A stretch of 64,000 nucleotides of DNA, taken from the NCBI GenBank assembly GCA_037893245.1, contig JBAIAA010000672.1, positions 1-64,000 on the forward strand, given 5' to 3'. The DNA is from Crossaster papposus. Lineage: Eukaryota; Echinodermata; Asteroidea; Velatida; Solasteridae. This document shows, piece by piece, positions 35,027-48,243 of the stretch (position 1 is the first letter of the stretch; each line of letters starts with the position of its first letter). Position numbers and translations under genes: made by a program. Under the pieces are notes generated by a model. That model saw nothing but the letters and a program-made list of their open reading frames with translations, searched no databases and was not told the DNA's origin.

Positions 35027-35073
35027 GAATTTGACTCCATGAAATCCGAACTCCTTGGTATTATTGCGTATGC

Positions 35074-35932
35074 TTAAAGGTAGGATACACTATTTGCAGA
35101 TATCGAAAAATGTTACTACAGAACAATTTAGAAATATCTTACGTATTTGAAAGTAAATAATGATTCTAGGCATCCAGCAAAAAGATCGCGCTAGATATCA
35201 TGTAATTGTTACGAAAAATCAATACAATCCGGACGGCGATCGCTAAAAAACAAGAACAACATAAGAACCACTGTCCGGCGCCGGTTGAAAACAAACGCCG
35301 TTCTTTTTGCTTTTATCACCATCCATAATGATTGTAAAAGTTCGGATAGGTCAGTTATATAGGTCATTTGATACTATAAACCCCCCCCCCCCCCCATCCA
35401 CCCATTCATGATAATTCAAACAATTACCAATGGTGAATCCTACCTATACATCCACCCATTCATGATAATTCAAGCAATTACCAATGGTGTATCCTAACTT
35501 TACATCCACCATTCCTGATAATTCAAGCAATTACCAATGGTGAATCCTACCTTGACATCCACCCATTCCTGATAATTCAAGCAATTACCAATGGTGTATC
35601 CTACCTTTACATCCACCCATTCCTGATAATTCAAGCAATTACCAATGGTGTATCCTAACTTTACATCCACCATTCTTGATAATTCAAGCAATTACCAATG
35701 GTGAATCCTACCTTTACATCCACCCATTCATGATAATTCAAGCAATTACCAATGGTGTATCCTACCTTTACATCCACCCATTCATGATAATTCAAGCAAT
35801 TACCAATGGTGTATCCTAACTTTACATCCACCATTCATGATAATTCAAGCAATTACCAATGGTGAATTCTACCTTTACATCCACCCATTCCTGATAATTC
35901 AAGCAATTACCATTAGTGTATCCCACCTTTAA
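35074..35932 (+). mobile_element. Complete TTAA-flanked non-autonomous element with a 54-bp internal array
   Basis: Begins TTAA-AGGTAGGATACAC and ends GTATCCCACCT-TTAA, so TTAA flanks both ends of an inverted terminus. Target TTAA is the hallmark of piggyBac-type transposition (established); assignment here is inference. No transposase frame. The 5' half matches 63022-63286 closely. The 3' part is ten copies of a 53/54-bp unit (35428-35932). Confidence 0.8.
35428..35930. repeat. 54-bp tandem array at the end of the TTAA element
   Basis: Ten copies of a unit containing attaccaatggtgtatcc and acatccacccattc. Three copies lack one base (ccaccattc). The unit is the element's own inverted 3' terminus, multiplied. 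Confidence 0.9.
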
Positions 35933-36030
35933 GTGGAGATAACCATGAATGGCCCATCACGTGAGAAGATTTACCCAATAGTAGGGAAAAGGAGTTCAAT
36001 TTTCACAGAAGTCTGATATTGATGTGACAC

Positions 36031-37983
36031 CGGCTTCAATTCGCTCGGTTCCCACCGCCCGCGCTGGGCGCTGGGCCGCGCTGATGCGGCTTCGTAGATT
36101 TCTCTGAAGAAAACACACGGTCTTCTGGGTGTAGCGTATCATGATCTTTCAATCTGCACTGCAAGAATATTTCCTCGAAACCCCCAGCATTCACAGAGAT
36201 AAACACGCACTCATGTTATTTTGTCAAGCACCCGTCTTTTATATTTTGAGCACATTTTCTACTTCTAGAAAAACTGAAAAACTGAAAAACAAAAATTGTT
36301 ATCGTTACTATTTCTCTATCTAGGCTGCTATCTGCACCTAGTTTTCGTTTGCCTAGTTTTACGTCGCAATCTATAACCACTTCTGAACCTCGTGGCTCTC
36401 TATCTCAGTCTAAGAATCTCGCTTCAAGGGAGGGGGGGGGGGGGGGGCTCGGGTTCATCTTCAAGAATACTTAAACACAAGAAGGTCAGACTACAGATAA
36501 TTAAGCTCTCACAGTGATGACCAGAGGGATGGGCAGGAAGTACCTAGCAACCCCCAGGTGTCCATTACTGCCTATCGATATCCGATGTCCGGCTGTTATC
36601 AAGTATACGGCTCGCGGACTGCACTGCGTACGTAGTTGCTACCAAAGCGCACTATGACGCCAAGTCGTGTTGTTCCAGTCACATTTGACTTTCGCCGTGG
36701 TGTGATTGACAAGCCAATCTAGAACGAGAGGTGTTCAGTTGTTGAGAGCCAGCGCTGGGTGGGCAGCAATCAACACAAATTTAACAGGAAGAATCCGTGT
36801 TGTCGCATGATCTCTGCTCTCGTGTTAATTATACACGCGGGCTTCTTATGTGATGTACCTGCGTTTGTTGTGTAGCTTATCATTATCATTATAACTCAAT
36901 TAAAACAGATTATCTTAAGAAGCAAACTTATTTAACTGTATTTTGTTCCTGTATATGTATTTGTGTAAATGTAATTTGAGTTTGGTATAAGTGCTTGCAA
37001 AAATTGTCGTAATCTCTTTCACCGATGTACTTAGTCGTTTACTTTGCCTTATTTTAATTAATAAATATTAATATATGCAGGCCCATGAAAATAGGTTTTG
37101 CCTGTTTGGGCACACTAAGAGTAAAGAAATGAAACAATTTTCTTGTTTAATGTCTTCCGAAATTCCCGAGATAAAGTATCGCTCGAAATATGCTTGATGG
37201 CACTTCCAGTGCTCCGTAGAAACTAGCCAGATTGATTAAATGTTTCAATCGATTGTCGAAATGAATGTTGATCACCCGCCAGCCCTCTGTCAATAAACCC
37301 CCATCACAAGATGGTCGGCCGGCCAGCAGAAATAAACCACAGAGCTAGGACCTAGTTCTATAATTAAACATTCATGGCTTTTGTTTCGTCCCTACTAACT
37401 GTTATTCCCACGTGGAACGATCAATATACGTACATTTACAATAATTATTGTAAATGGCATTTTGTTTTTAGTTCCGCAGACGCAACGCCAGTGTAGCGTG
37501 CAAACGGGGCCAGCCGCCGGGGGCTGGGGACCTCGTAACCCGGGGAAGTATAAGGGGGACAGGTGCGTGCTCGGAACGCAGACGGCGGTAATTAACCTCA
37601 TCGCAATCGTTCGCAATCCCAGTCACTTATCAGAGGTTTATGAGTACTTTGCACGATTAACCGCATAGTTATTTAACCTGTTATGACAGGGCACATATTA
37701 ATGTTCTTGTGCACGCGAGTTGGGGCGGTATTTTATCACTAAAGGGCCGTACACGTGGGGCGAATCAGGTAGTGTGAACCGTTTGTATTTACTGTAATTG
37801 TTCAAGATGTATGGGTTAAAGGATTAGTACATTTTGTGATGCTGACTCGTTTTAGAGTTTGGTGTTCATAGATGCTGAAAAAAACGAGACAAAAATACAC
37901 AAATGTAGTCTCTTAAACGTCCGCAAAAGGCGAATACTTTACGGTTGGAATCACGACTATACACACACACGCCCCGTTTTGTA
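36031..37983. other. Intergenic, no gene seen
   Basis: A poly-G tract lies at 36428-36447. The GC-rich stretch 37462-37600 has a 68-codon open frame starting just upstream of a possible acceptor (gtttttag), but no recognisable motif. Confidence 0.4.
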
Positions 37984-38003
37984 AGGATGGTTGTGTGAAT
38001 GTT

Positions 38004-38872
38004 TATGCTTGGTTCCCACTGTCGTGCGATCCGTTACGAACGCCACGATTGGCCATTCGTAGCTAATCGTGGAATTTTCGTTTTCTTTTCTGAAATTTCA
38101 CGTTTTGATACGAGTTGATGCGAGTCGATACGTTGTGGTACGATTTGGTGCGCATGTATGCGATATAGTCACGATTGGTCAATTTCAGGTGACACGATCT
38201 GTCACGGTCTGGTCTCCCGTTCAGATACGATCAGATACGTTCTGATAGAATTGTCCCGATTGAGTCCTCGATTGGGTCCCGATCTGACACGATCATCACG
38301 ATCGGGGTCACCGATTTGGGACGATCTGGTACCTTCCGATACGTTCTGATACGTTCCGATACGATCATTACGAACTTATGTGCTCTGTTGCGATCACATA
38401 TGATTGTGGTCGCGATGTATTTCACGATCAGGATCGAGAGTGATCACGATTTGAGCCACGATAGGACCCCGACGGGTATATATACAGCCCGACTGACCGT
38501 GGACTTCATTGTTTCTTGAACTTCTACAGAGTGAAGTCTACAACCCACAATCAGATCGCAGCGCATCTCAACAGAGATGGTGTTCGTCTTGTCCAAGGTT
38601 GATCCCGATCACCAGGATTTGGAAGCACGATTAGATGCGATCTGTCGCGCTTTGTAACGAACCATTACGATCTGATGCGATAATCACGATTAAAAATTAA
38701 TCGTGTTGATCGTAGACAAATTTTGAACCGTCCAAAAATCTTCTACGATCAACACGATTGCCACGACTGACCTCAAGATCTGATAAGATCTGATAGGATC
38801 ACCACGATTACTCCACGATTAAGACCACGATTTCAATCGTGGCGCGAATCGTGAGAGTGGGAACCTAGCATT
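38004..38872. mobile_element. ~870-bp terminal-inverted-repeat element inserted in family F3
   Basis: Ends are TGCTTGGTTCCCACTGTC and the inverse of TGCTAGGTTCCCACTCTC. The interior is built of degenerate cacgatt/tacgatc repeats in both orientations. Flanks 37984-38003 and 38873-38957 are the two halves of an F3 copy. The junctions gtTTA and TTAgcct suggest a 3-bp TTA target duplication. No transposase frame. Confidence 0.8.
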
Positions 38873-38957
38873 AGCCTATATCCTACTTTTAAATGCTCTT
38901 TCCGAATAACATAATTTCCTTCAAAACGCGTTTTGCAGCCCAATTGAGCGCTTCCAG

Positions 38958-41900
38958 ATTTTGAATAACGAAGTTTAATTTACAACCATGCTTACCTCCT
39001 ACAATCTTAACTCTTAAATCTTACACATAAAAATACTACAGCGTGTTCACCAATTTTGTACAAATATCAAGTAGGGTTAGTGATGCGTCACTATATTTAT
39101 TTTAGCCCGCCGCCAATTTCATTTTAAATTAGGAGTATAGGCTATAACCGAATCCGTCACCGACCTATAGCAATATCACAGCCGTTCTTAATTGAATCCA
39201 CAATTACCTGCCGTCAAAATCATTTACTGGTTGTTGTACTCCCCGTCTAATTATTGAATTTGATATATTATTCATCGAATATAAACAAATGGGCGCGCCA
39301 TACGTTTAGAATAACAACCTAACGCTATAGGTTTCTGAGAATTAATCCCTTGGCGATTGTTTTTGTTTGTATTATCCATTTGCTTTACGCTGCGTGGGCT
39401 TGAAACAAGCAGAGGGATTTCTGAGAGATTTAAATTTGTAATTATTTTTTCCCAAGTGAAACGGTACAATTTGTTGTCGTAAGCTTATCATAAAAAGCAG
39501 ACGTGCTCTTTGGATTATACGTTCTTAAACACGTTCGTCTTTTTCCCGCGGTATTTTCCAATCCATCGTTTTTTCGGTAATCGAGCACGGTTTAGGGACT
39601 AGCTGAAACAAACATTGTCGTGTTTTACTTGAATAATCAGCATTCGTGAACAGTCTGAGACTGATTAAAACAGTTTATTAAAGAGGACAATTAATGTAAA
39701 TTCAGCTGAAATACAAATGTAGCTTAATGCCCCACTTAATGTGTCGTCGTAGAACCTCATATGGAATGCTTGTGATTCATTATTAACCTAAGGTACGAAT
39801 CGAATTCATTCCACTTTGGGCGGGGCTTATTAGTCTACTCAAGTGATCATTCGAGCTATCAACATATGCAAGATACCAGGGAGGCAATATGCAGTATACT
39901 GCCCGCAAGTACGAGATATAATCCCTGGTCCGTTGCACTATTACCCCGGGATATAGTAGTACCGCACACCGATATTTACGGCCTAATTAAAGGAAACGCG
40001 GGGCTGCGTTATTGACTCCCGTGCGGCCGGGCGGTGGGGATCTAAGATGATCTACGCCTATCGTCGAATACCGAAATATAGTAATTTATCAGGGAACTTA
40101 ATACGCAACGATGGACGAGGATATTTAATGGTTTAACTCTTCATTTGCAGTCGTCTAAGCGTGACCTTTTCCCTGCAAGTGAAGCTTATATTAAAGATGG
40201 CATTTCATTTGAGGGAATCAACAGAAATTAACCTTAAAGACTGGGATTTATTGAGTAAAATGGAAAGGGCTTTAATCAGCCAGTCGTGGGCTTTATAGAG
40301 TCTCCAATAATTGACGAGTGCGGAGTTTGAACTTTGAAAATCACATGAATGATTGTTTGTTTAGGTATCTGTCAGCGCTAGTCGGGAGGTCACATTGTTC
40401 TCTCAAAATCGTGCGAGATTTTACGAGAATACACTACATCCGGGCACCATGTATAGAATCTGCAATGTTCCAAACATCCTATTTTTTCCCATTTTTTTTG
40501 CATCATGACTGGGCCCATCTGATCAAGGGCAATAAATTGATATTTTAAAAGAAAATAAACCTTTCCAATTTACAACATATTGAAAATACTGCGAATTTAT
40601 GATTATTATAACATTTAATTTGTTGACCTCAACTTCCGTTCAATCGAATACGCAGATAACGGTCGGGTCAATTCTAATACGGGAGTCGGTGACTAGACTA
40701 GTCAGTGTTTGGTACCAAGACACTCGCAGAAAAAGTAAACGTGAGCTGGTGGGACTTACACGGTCTATAATTGTGTCTCGAAAGTTTTAGGCTGGAAAGA
40801 GATTATTTTTCTTATTGCCAAATGTGAAGTCATTGGAATGCAACCGGAAAAGCTCGTTATTTCAGTAATTTTTGTTCAACTCTCAGGTTTTAAGTCATAT
40901 ACAATATTCGAAAAACTTGGTCTCATAGTCAATTTAACCTTTAATAACAATTAACATTTCTTGGGAAAGTACTCATAACTCTGTCAAACATTATCATATC
41001 TGAACGTTTGGAAAGTGTTTTTTAGTAAACAATTCCTATCTGTTGCGTGTATATTGTATTACATGTAGTAGCATTCTATTATATTTTGTTTGCATTTCTT
41101 TTAAAAACACACTTCTTCTTTCGTATGATGATGAGCAGCTTAACTACTGCATACATCGGTTTGATGACATTAGTGGAAACAGTGTTTACCGCGTGAAGAT
41201 TGTCATCTCCCACCCCTGAGACACACTGTATATTTCCTTTAAACCTGTCGCTGTCTTGTACATAATTGTATAGTTATCGTGCAATTCGCGTCAGAGACGT
41301 GGGCGCAAGCTTTGAGGCGAGGTGTTTCTACAAAAAAAGGGAGAAAAATCCCATGATTTTCAGATAAAGCACTTGCTATTCAGCAGGTGTTTTCACTATA
41401 CGAGCTCTGAATAAATAAATCAGATAAATCCCCGTGTATTAACAACTCCTATTCAAATATATTCCGACCGATGATATTATCGCAGTAATCTATCAAAGAC
41501 ACAGCAGTAGCACTTTTTTTTTCTCCCCCCACCTCCTTCAAGATGATCTCGAAGACAATAATTGCCCCCGCAGATGCAGGCCAAGCGAGCGATGGTTTTA
41601 TCAAATGCGCTCGCGTGTTATCCCTAAGATTTCCCCAGGTTTATTAGTAAAATAAAATAAAATAAGGCAAACTTGAATCAGTTGTGTTTTTCTCACTGAA
41701 ACTGGGTCACTAGGAGTCGCGGAGTTTTTGAAGGAGAAAGAAAGCTGCACTTGGAAAGCAAGAACACGTCTTGAAGATTAGAACGACTGCTGACGAACAC
41801 CAGCGCTCTGAATATAAACACAATCTACGTCTTCGGGCGCTAGTCTTAGTTTCGCGCGTAATCTTGGACACCTCCCTGTTTTCTTTATAATTTTTTTCCC

Positions 41901-44900
41901 TCCCGTTTCTTCTTCTTTTTTAATAACGGACCGCGCACGCATGTTTTAATTGGGGCTCCCGGGATGTCATTAATGGAAAAACTCTGCCAGGGCGGCGATG
42001 GGTTTGGAGGCGGCGATAAAGTGCAGTATATAATGAAAACAAAATGAATCATGGAATATGACTGCATTTCTATTTTACCTATTTTTAACTACATTCCTTT
42101 ATCGACTGGAATTCAAATTTGTGAATTCCGAGAGACAGCAACACTAACAACTGTTTCGAAATCTTGATATCGGTTAAAAGACTCCCTAAGCACATTTAAA
42201 TAGGAGCTCCGTAAAGCCATCCGTTAGATATTATGCCAATTGCGCTGATCTACGGAGTTATAACTTGGTTGCCACTTTTTTTCTTCTCAAAAGGATTTTT
42301 ACGGGTTTTCGCCAATCCTGTAAATCAGAATTGACCTTAATCAGGACTCTTCTAAAATTTAATGTACAGACATACCTAATTATCAATGTTTGTAATATCT
42401 TATACTCGTCTGTAAATATTCTGTTTGTATATTTGTGTAAATGTTATTGTATTTTTATGTATTATAACTTTTGTTATGACTTTGGATGTATTTTTTTAAT
42501 CCAAATTTAGTTTTTTTTTGTTAACTGTTTGAGAGCTCCCTGAGTAAAGAAATGTAAAAATATTAATAATAATAATAAATGGGGCATTTGGGAGACATCT
42601 CCATAGAGACGTACAGAGCATTTTTCATTCTTTATTGTAACCTAACCCGTTTTAACCTAGAGCTTTTGCCACTAAATTTCATATTTAAGCATTTTGGACC
42701 CTACTCTATCAATCAAAAATATAAAAAAACCAAAAATATCGTGTTTTAAGGTAGCTGGGGAATTAGGGAGACACTAAAATGTCTCCCTAAGTCCAATGTC
42801 TCCCAACTACCTAAAAAATTACGCTAAAATGTCCCCCGAAGGTGCTCATTGTAAATATAAATATTGGAACATCTGTTTGTTTCCAATAATAACACTAGTC
42901 TAAGTCCAAACAAACTTTAATTTAAATAAATTGGGGGCATTGTTTGAAAATAGTCAGGTATTTCCAACGATTGCCGGCTGGCAATAGTTTGAAATTGAAG
43001 TTATTTTAGAATAATTCGGTAGTTTTGTTAGTTTGCAAATGTAAAACGGCCGATGTCTGAACTGGGGGTAACGCTCTCTAGCTGTTATGCAATATATCTG
43101 TCCATACACACGCACCGATAATGCATTTGTAAAAGGGCATTGTTGTCCATCACTAAAGCCAGCACTAACCGACACCTGATATCTATTTTCATAGTTGTTG
43201 AATCACAGTATTTTCTTCAAAAAGGCACAACCCTGCATCTCCAGTGATATTGTTCATTTCTTCTGATATTGATCTTTGACAATTTGAGATTGGATTTCAA
43301 GCAAAAATAACAAAATAATGCTTGATCGATGGGATTTGGGTTGTTTACCTCAAAGTACAGACATTTACTCCCGGAAATACTCGGCCGTTGCGAACGTTAA
43401 CGACAATTCCCGAATATCAAAGGAACGTATTTGGAAACTTAAAAAATGTTAAGAAATGGGAGGAGCGCCTCCAGTTTTTGTCACGTGACATTGGCGGCTA
43501 CCTGACCCAAAAAGCATCAGAAACAGTCGGAATATTTTAGTCTGGGAACCAGACTAATGAAAATCCATCAAAAAACCACACTTTGTCAAAAAATACCACA
43601 TAGCCAAACGGAACGTCGTAATCACATGCAAATAAGTAGCCGACAGCCCAAACAAAATCAGCTCTATTTCAAATATGTGTATGGGCACGTCTACCGATGG
43701 CAAGAAACCAATGTCAACAGCACATATCTTGAAATGATCACTCGCCTGTTTATGGTAGATCAAAATTGTTTTGATGTTTTTTCGTATAATTGTGTATACG
43801 CTTCTAGACCCTAAGGAAAAAAATTCCCACTTTTTATTTTCAGAATTGGCTTCTTCGCTATAGTATTCCCAATACAATCACCACTGCGCCCCCGCCGCCG
43901 AGGAACAGATCTGCTAAAGAGCAAACAAATGGCGAGAATACAAATTACGGAAAAGCGCGGGAAGAATGGACGGAACGACGCGCTGCATGGGTTGGGATCG
44001 CTCCCCTGCGCGCGCATGCACGTTAACCAAAATGGAACGTCCCGCTAGCTAGCTCCGTATCCACACACGCTTTGCAAATCCCCGCCAGAATCGCGGATGG
44101 GCTGCTTTTATGAAACATCTCGGCGGGTGTCGTCATCAATAGCGCAAAGTTACTACCGACGGATCTTACGCGCTGGACTAAAACAAAATAATATCTCGGA
44201 TTTGTCCACGGGACAAATTTGCACGTAATTGTACTCCATAAACTGTAGTTTTCCTTAACACAGCATTAACTGGAAAGGATTTCGTTAGCCTGATTTGAAA
44301 GTACTTGTCGTATGGAAAGCTAAACCGAATTCGATTTTTCTAAATCGAGATTTTGGAGAGAGTGTGGATGGGTTGGGTATATTGTTTTATTCCGTCGGCG
44401 CTGAATTCGTAGACATGGAGACAATACACGATATCGTCGGTCTTGTTTTTCGTACTCGGCCGTCGTCTTCGAGTGACCTGCAGATATAATCTCGGTCGAG
44501 ACGGAAGATGCCTCGTGGTCTAATCGCTGGAAAGACTAAATGTGCAAGACGGTTGGATTGATTCTTTAAGGGTAAGTTAAAGTCAAAAGAATGTATTACC
44601 TTAAAAAACACACCCATTAGAGTAGCATTATTGTAATGTATCCAGATTATTTGTGTCTGTTCTACACTGTGTCTCATAAAAACGGAACCCTTAAGGACCG
44701 AACTCTTTTGAGGAGTTGTCTATCGCCAAGCCTTAGACCTGCGTTACAATTGTGTCTAGGCTGTTTCGTGCTTAAATTTCAGCAACATCGGCAGCACAAT
44801 GGCTGTAAAATCATCGATTCAATCGCGGAACTTCAAAAAACCAAATTTGCTACATTTGCATGATTTGCCTCGTTAGAATGACTCGCCTCGCAATAAATAA

Positions 44901-45060
44901 ATAAAACGCGAAAAAATAACAATGATATCCCTCTTTTTCAGTGTAATGAAATTAAAAAAACTTTATTATAAAATGTCACAAAAAAGAAATTGTAAATATT
45001 AACACAGACGTTTCTTTAAGGCAAAGACAAATAGGGAGCTGCGTAGCAATATAACAATAA
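38958..45060. other. Intergenic, no gene seen
   Basis: Contains the repeat at 40960-41050 (shared with 16018-16110) and a small nested hairpin at 42748-42818 (ggtagctgggg / cccaactacc). Short open frames such as 44295-44489 and 43554-43877 have no recognisable product. Confidence 0.4.
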
Positions 45061-45137
45061 CGTGAATATTTTAGGTAAATAAAGTGCTCACCCGCCAATA
45101 ATACGGGTGAGCACTTAATTTACCTGAAATCTTCACG
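45061..45137. mobile_element. Foldback element with 34-bp arms
   Basis: Arms 45061-45094 and 45104-45137 (aaagtgctcacccg and its inverse) with a 9-bp loop. Confidence 0.8.
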
Positions 45138-45295
45138 CTTCTTTAAGGCAGGCGTTTTCTTTAACGCAGGCGGTTTTTCTTAACGCGAGCGGTTTATTTT
45201 TACGCGGGCTTTTTATTTACGCGGGCGTTTTCTTTAACGCATGAGTGTTTTTTTCTAACGCGGGCGTTGTTTTTTAACGCGGGCCTTTGTAAAGT
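45138..45295. repeat. Degenerate ~20-bp repeat (ttctttaacgcgggcgtt)
   Basis: About eight variant copies of a T-run followed by aacgcgggcg. It directly follows the foldback at 45061. Confidence 0.8.
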
Positions 45296-45689
45296 TTTGC
45301 CACCTGGCTCGGCGCTATCGACACAACAGGTTTGTATAACCCAAACGAATAAGACGCGAGAGGCCTCCCTGAGTTAATTGCATTCCTGTCGGTTTAATTA
45401 ACTTAAAATTAGGACCTGATCAAATATGGCGTGCCCGGCCCGTGTTTTTGGGGCCGACAGTATGAAAACAAAGCGGTGGCGCCATATTCGTTTGATTAAG
45501 CCCCGGTTAGTCGACATTTTAAACGAGGTTTTCCACTTGGTGGAATTAAAAACACACTATTCACGGAGTTACTGTGGAAGTTTTCTTTGCAATGTAAGCA
45601 CATGGTATCGGTCAGTAGTCGTAAGCAAATTGGACTTTAATCTAGAGGATGGAATAAATACAAAATTTCCATAAAGAGAAAACAATGTG
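45296..45689. other. Intergenic, no gene seen
   Basis: An 82-codon open frame at 45426-45674 has no recognisable domain. Confidence 0.35.
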
Positions 45690-45800
45690 AAGATATTTCA
45701 GGCAGGGACTGAAAAACCCAATCCACATATTGGCCCAGGCGGGATTCGAACCCAGGATACAGCGGTGGAAGGTGAGGAAACAACCACTACACAAGCCAGA
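45690..45800 (-). mobile_element. tRNA-derived SINE
   Basis: The minus strand has A-box-like TGGCTTGTGTAGTGG (45783-45798 region) and B-box GGTTCGAATCC (45742-45752) at tRNA-like spacing, then a non-tRNA body. Confidence 0.7.
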
Positions 45801-45983
45801 CTCTGACTCGACCAGATTCCACCGGTTGTTTTTAAAATGTAAAAATTCTTTGTCATGAACATACATTCATTGCAAAGAATAAAAAACAGGATACAAATTC
45901 ACACCGCAAATCGATCCATTCTGCGATGCAATCTAAAGATATTGTTATGACGCTCCCTAGCAACCGGGTCCAGGAAATTTAGC

Positions 45984-45997
45984 GTTGCCATGGAAAA
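45984..45997 (+). promoter_or_regulatory. X-box-like motif
   Basis: GTTGCCATGGAAAA, with tagcaacc 25 bp upstream, resembles an RFX site. No gene start is seen nearby. Confidence 0.2.
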
Positions 45998-46319
45998 CAA
46001 AGATCGTATAGCGCAGCACATAGAATGTCGTATGCAAGCATTCAAAGATGTAATAATTATCATAATTAATAATTAATCATTCAGATGTTTTATCATCCTT
46101 ACTCGCAGCTGAGAAGCTAAATCGCGAAGGAAGCGGTCCTGGTCGAGTCGATGACTCGTGGATGATATATCTGAACACGGAACACAGCCAGAAATCGATA
46201 CGGTATTGCTTACCATTATTAATATTATCCCTGTTCATCAGCAACGATACGATTAAATCTGCAGCTACGCGAGATCAGCGTATGTCCTCTCCACCTTCAC
46301 ATGTATCATTTGTACTGCA

Positions 46320-46447
46320 GGGTGGAGAGAGGCAAGTGCAGTAGTGTCTTGCCCAAGGACATACGCACCATGTTCCAGTCAGGCTAGGGTTCGAACCCGT
46401 GTACCATCCGACGCGCCAGTCATGTAACCATTGGACCACAGTGCCTC
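46320..46447 (-). mobile_element. tRNA-derived SINE
   Basis: The minus strand reads GGCACTGTGGTCCAATGGTT (A-box region, 46427-46446) and GGGTTCGAACCC (B-box, 46387-46398). The body has gtgtcttgcccaaggaca on the + strand, a motif I associate with aquatic-animal SINEs. The acceptor stem is not intact. Confidence 0.75.
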
Positions 46448-48243
46448 GGTTGGCCGATTATGAGAAAACCGGTTCTTCACGTGGTACTTTGACATCATAC
46501 GATCGAAACCTAGTGTGATATATTGTTAATTGAGCATTGTTTCATGTGACGTTGTGACGGTCTGTTTGCATTGATGCTGCATACACATACACGAGTGTGT
46601 TGGGAAATCAAACACCGTTCTCCAAACAATATGTGACGATTTCCGTTTCCTCCTGATGAAACCTCAGGCTCTAGCGTGTTTTTGTAACAGCGAAGCCATG
46701 CTTCCCATCCCCTACATCGTAGGTCAACACACGTGCGATTGCATGCCCTCGGCAGAACCCCATTATTAAGCGAATTGTATCAATTGCACGCGCCGCGTGT
46801 TTGGCCACCGCCTTCAATTCGTCTACCGTAGATAGCTTACTCCAATACCAAGAAAATCCGGGCCACCACCAAAGGTTGCACAAACTGGCACTGTTTAAAC
46901 GCTCACCGCGGCTCGTTCTTTAGACTTCATACCGTAATCTGAAAACGACCTAATATCTAGGTAAACATTTTGTTCCCCAAGGACCTTCGCTTTGCTAATC
47001 AAATTGTTTTTATTAGCTTTTACATTGCATCGTATCTCGTCTGATTTGAAAGACCGTTGCGTTTTTCGGTTACACAATTTGTAATTACGTTTCCCCGCTC
47101 ACAGGTCTCGACACCTCGATATAAATGAAAGTATATTCATCTCGCAATCTGTGGTGAATCAGCGCGCCCTATATACAATTAGATTTGTGGGCTTGGGGTT
47201 GAAGAATGTCTCATTTTTGTGCAAACCCGAAGACGGCTTTAAGAAACAGGTGTTCCTTCAACTGAATTCGAAGAGACAGGTCCAAATGTATAATAGCGAA
47301 AGCATCGGCGTGATGATTTTTATGTTGCTTCTTTTGCACTGGGATCGTTTTAACACAATGACTACTAAATAAAGAAGATGTCGACACAGTCTGTGATCTG
47401 AAAACATTTAATATCGAACAGAATTTGCAACGCAATGTGCAAAACATAGCAAAGATGTCCCTAAGCTAGGCTGGCGGCGACTGAATATAAACTGCCGCAC
47501 CCTAACTGTCTACAGTACACTGAACCCTAATTAATTCAAAATAGTCATCCGCCAGTGTAGCAAAAGCGTAACAACCCTTTCTATTTGAAAATAAACTCTG
47601 CCAATTAAAAAATGTAATTAAATTAAATGCACATTACTGGAATTGATTTTAACAATACGTGCTACTTTGCAGTAACAAGATATTCCCGTTTAGTTTTTGT
47701 GTAAAATCCAATACCTCCAAAAAAATCCAGCCGGGCTTTTATAGAATATTTAATTCCCACATCAAATTCTTTGGTAAGATTTTGTACGGTACTGAATAAA
47801 GCTAGGGACATAAATATGATTTTGAATCCATGATATATCCGCCAAAAATGTTAAGTCAAAATATATACATTCAAATTGATTCTTCAGGTACCTTTTTTCG
47901 AAACGATACATAAATTCGCAAATTAGCAAATATACTTACGGATACAAAAAATAACGTTGAACAAAAACATTGACTATAGAGAGAGATTTAAACACGTGAC
48001 CTTAGTGGTTCCTTGTCCCGATTGGCTGAAACACGGTCATGTTGAGTTTACTATACTATAGTGTGAACTTTCAGTATAGTGCCCGATCGGGCAATATACT
48101 CAAAACTGTTGACTGGTTACAGCGTCCTTTGAAGGTTGACAAGGCTCATCATAAAACACCAAAATGGCGGCGTCTGGCACGGATTGTGATACTCCTGACA
48201 TAGTTTGGACACAGTGTGTTATAAAACACAGACACATATTCGG
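46448..48243. other. Intergenic, no gene seen
   Basis: A minus-strand 70-codon open frame at 46671-46883 is not recognised. A small hairpin around gcccgatcgggc lies at 48039-48110. Confidence 0.35.

Larger units (their letters stand above)
35027..36030 (+). repeat. Family E2 copy split by a TTAA element
   Basis: 35027-35073 (gcatgaatttgactccatga... attgcgtatgc) and 35933-36030 (catcacgtgagaag, attttcacagaagtctga, gatgtgacacc) are the two halves of one E2 copy. Confidence 0.8.

Noticed and set aside
37462..37668. GC-rich 68-codon frame after a possible acceptor
   Set aside because: No recognisable product on either strand and no partner exons.
46671..46883. 70-codon minus-strand frame with protein-like composition
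   Set aside because: Short, no family motif, no splice context.
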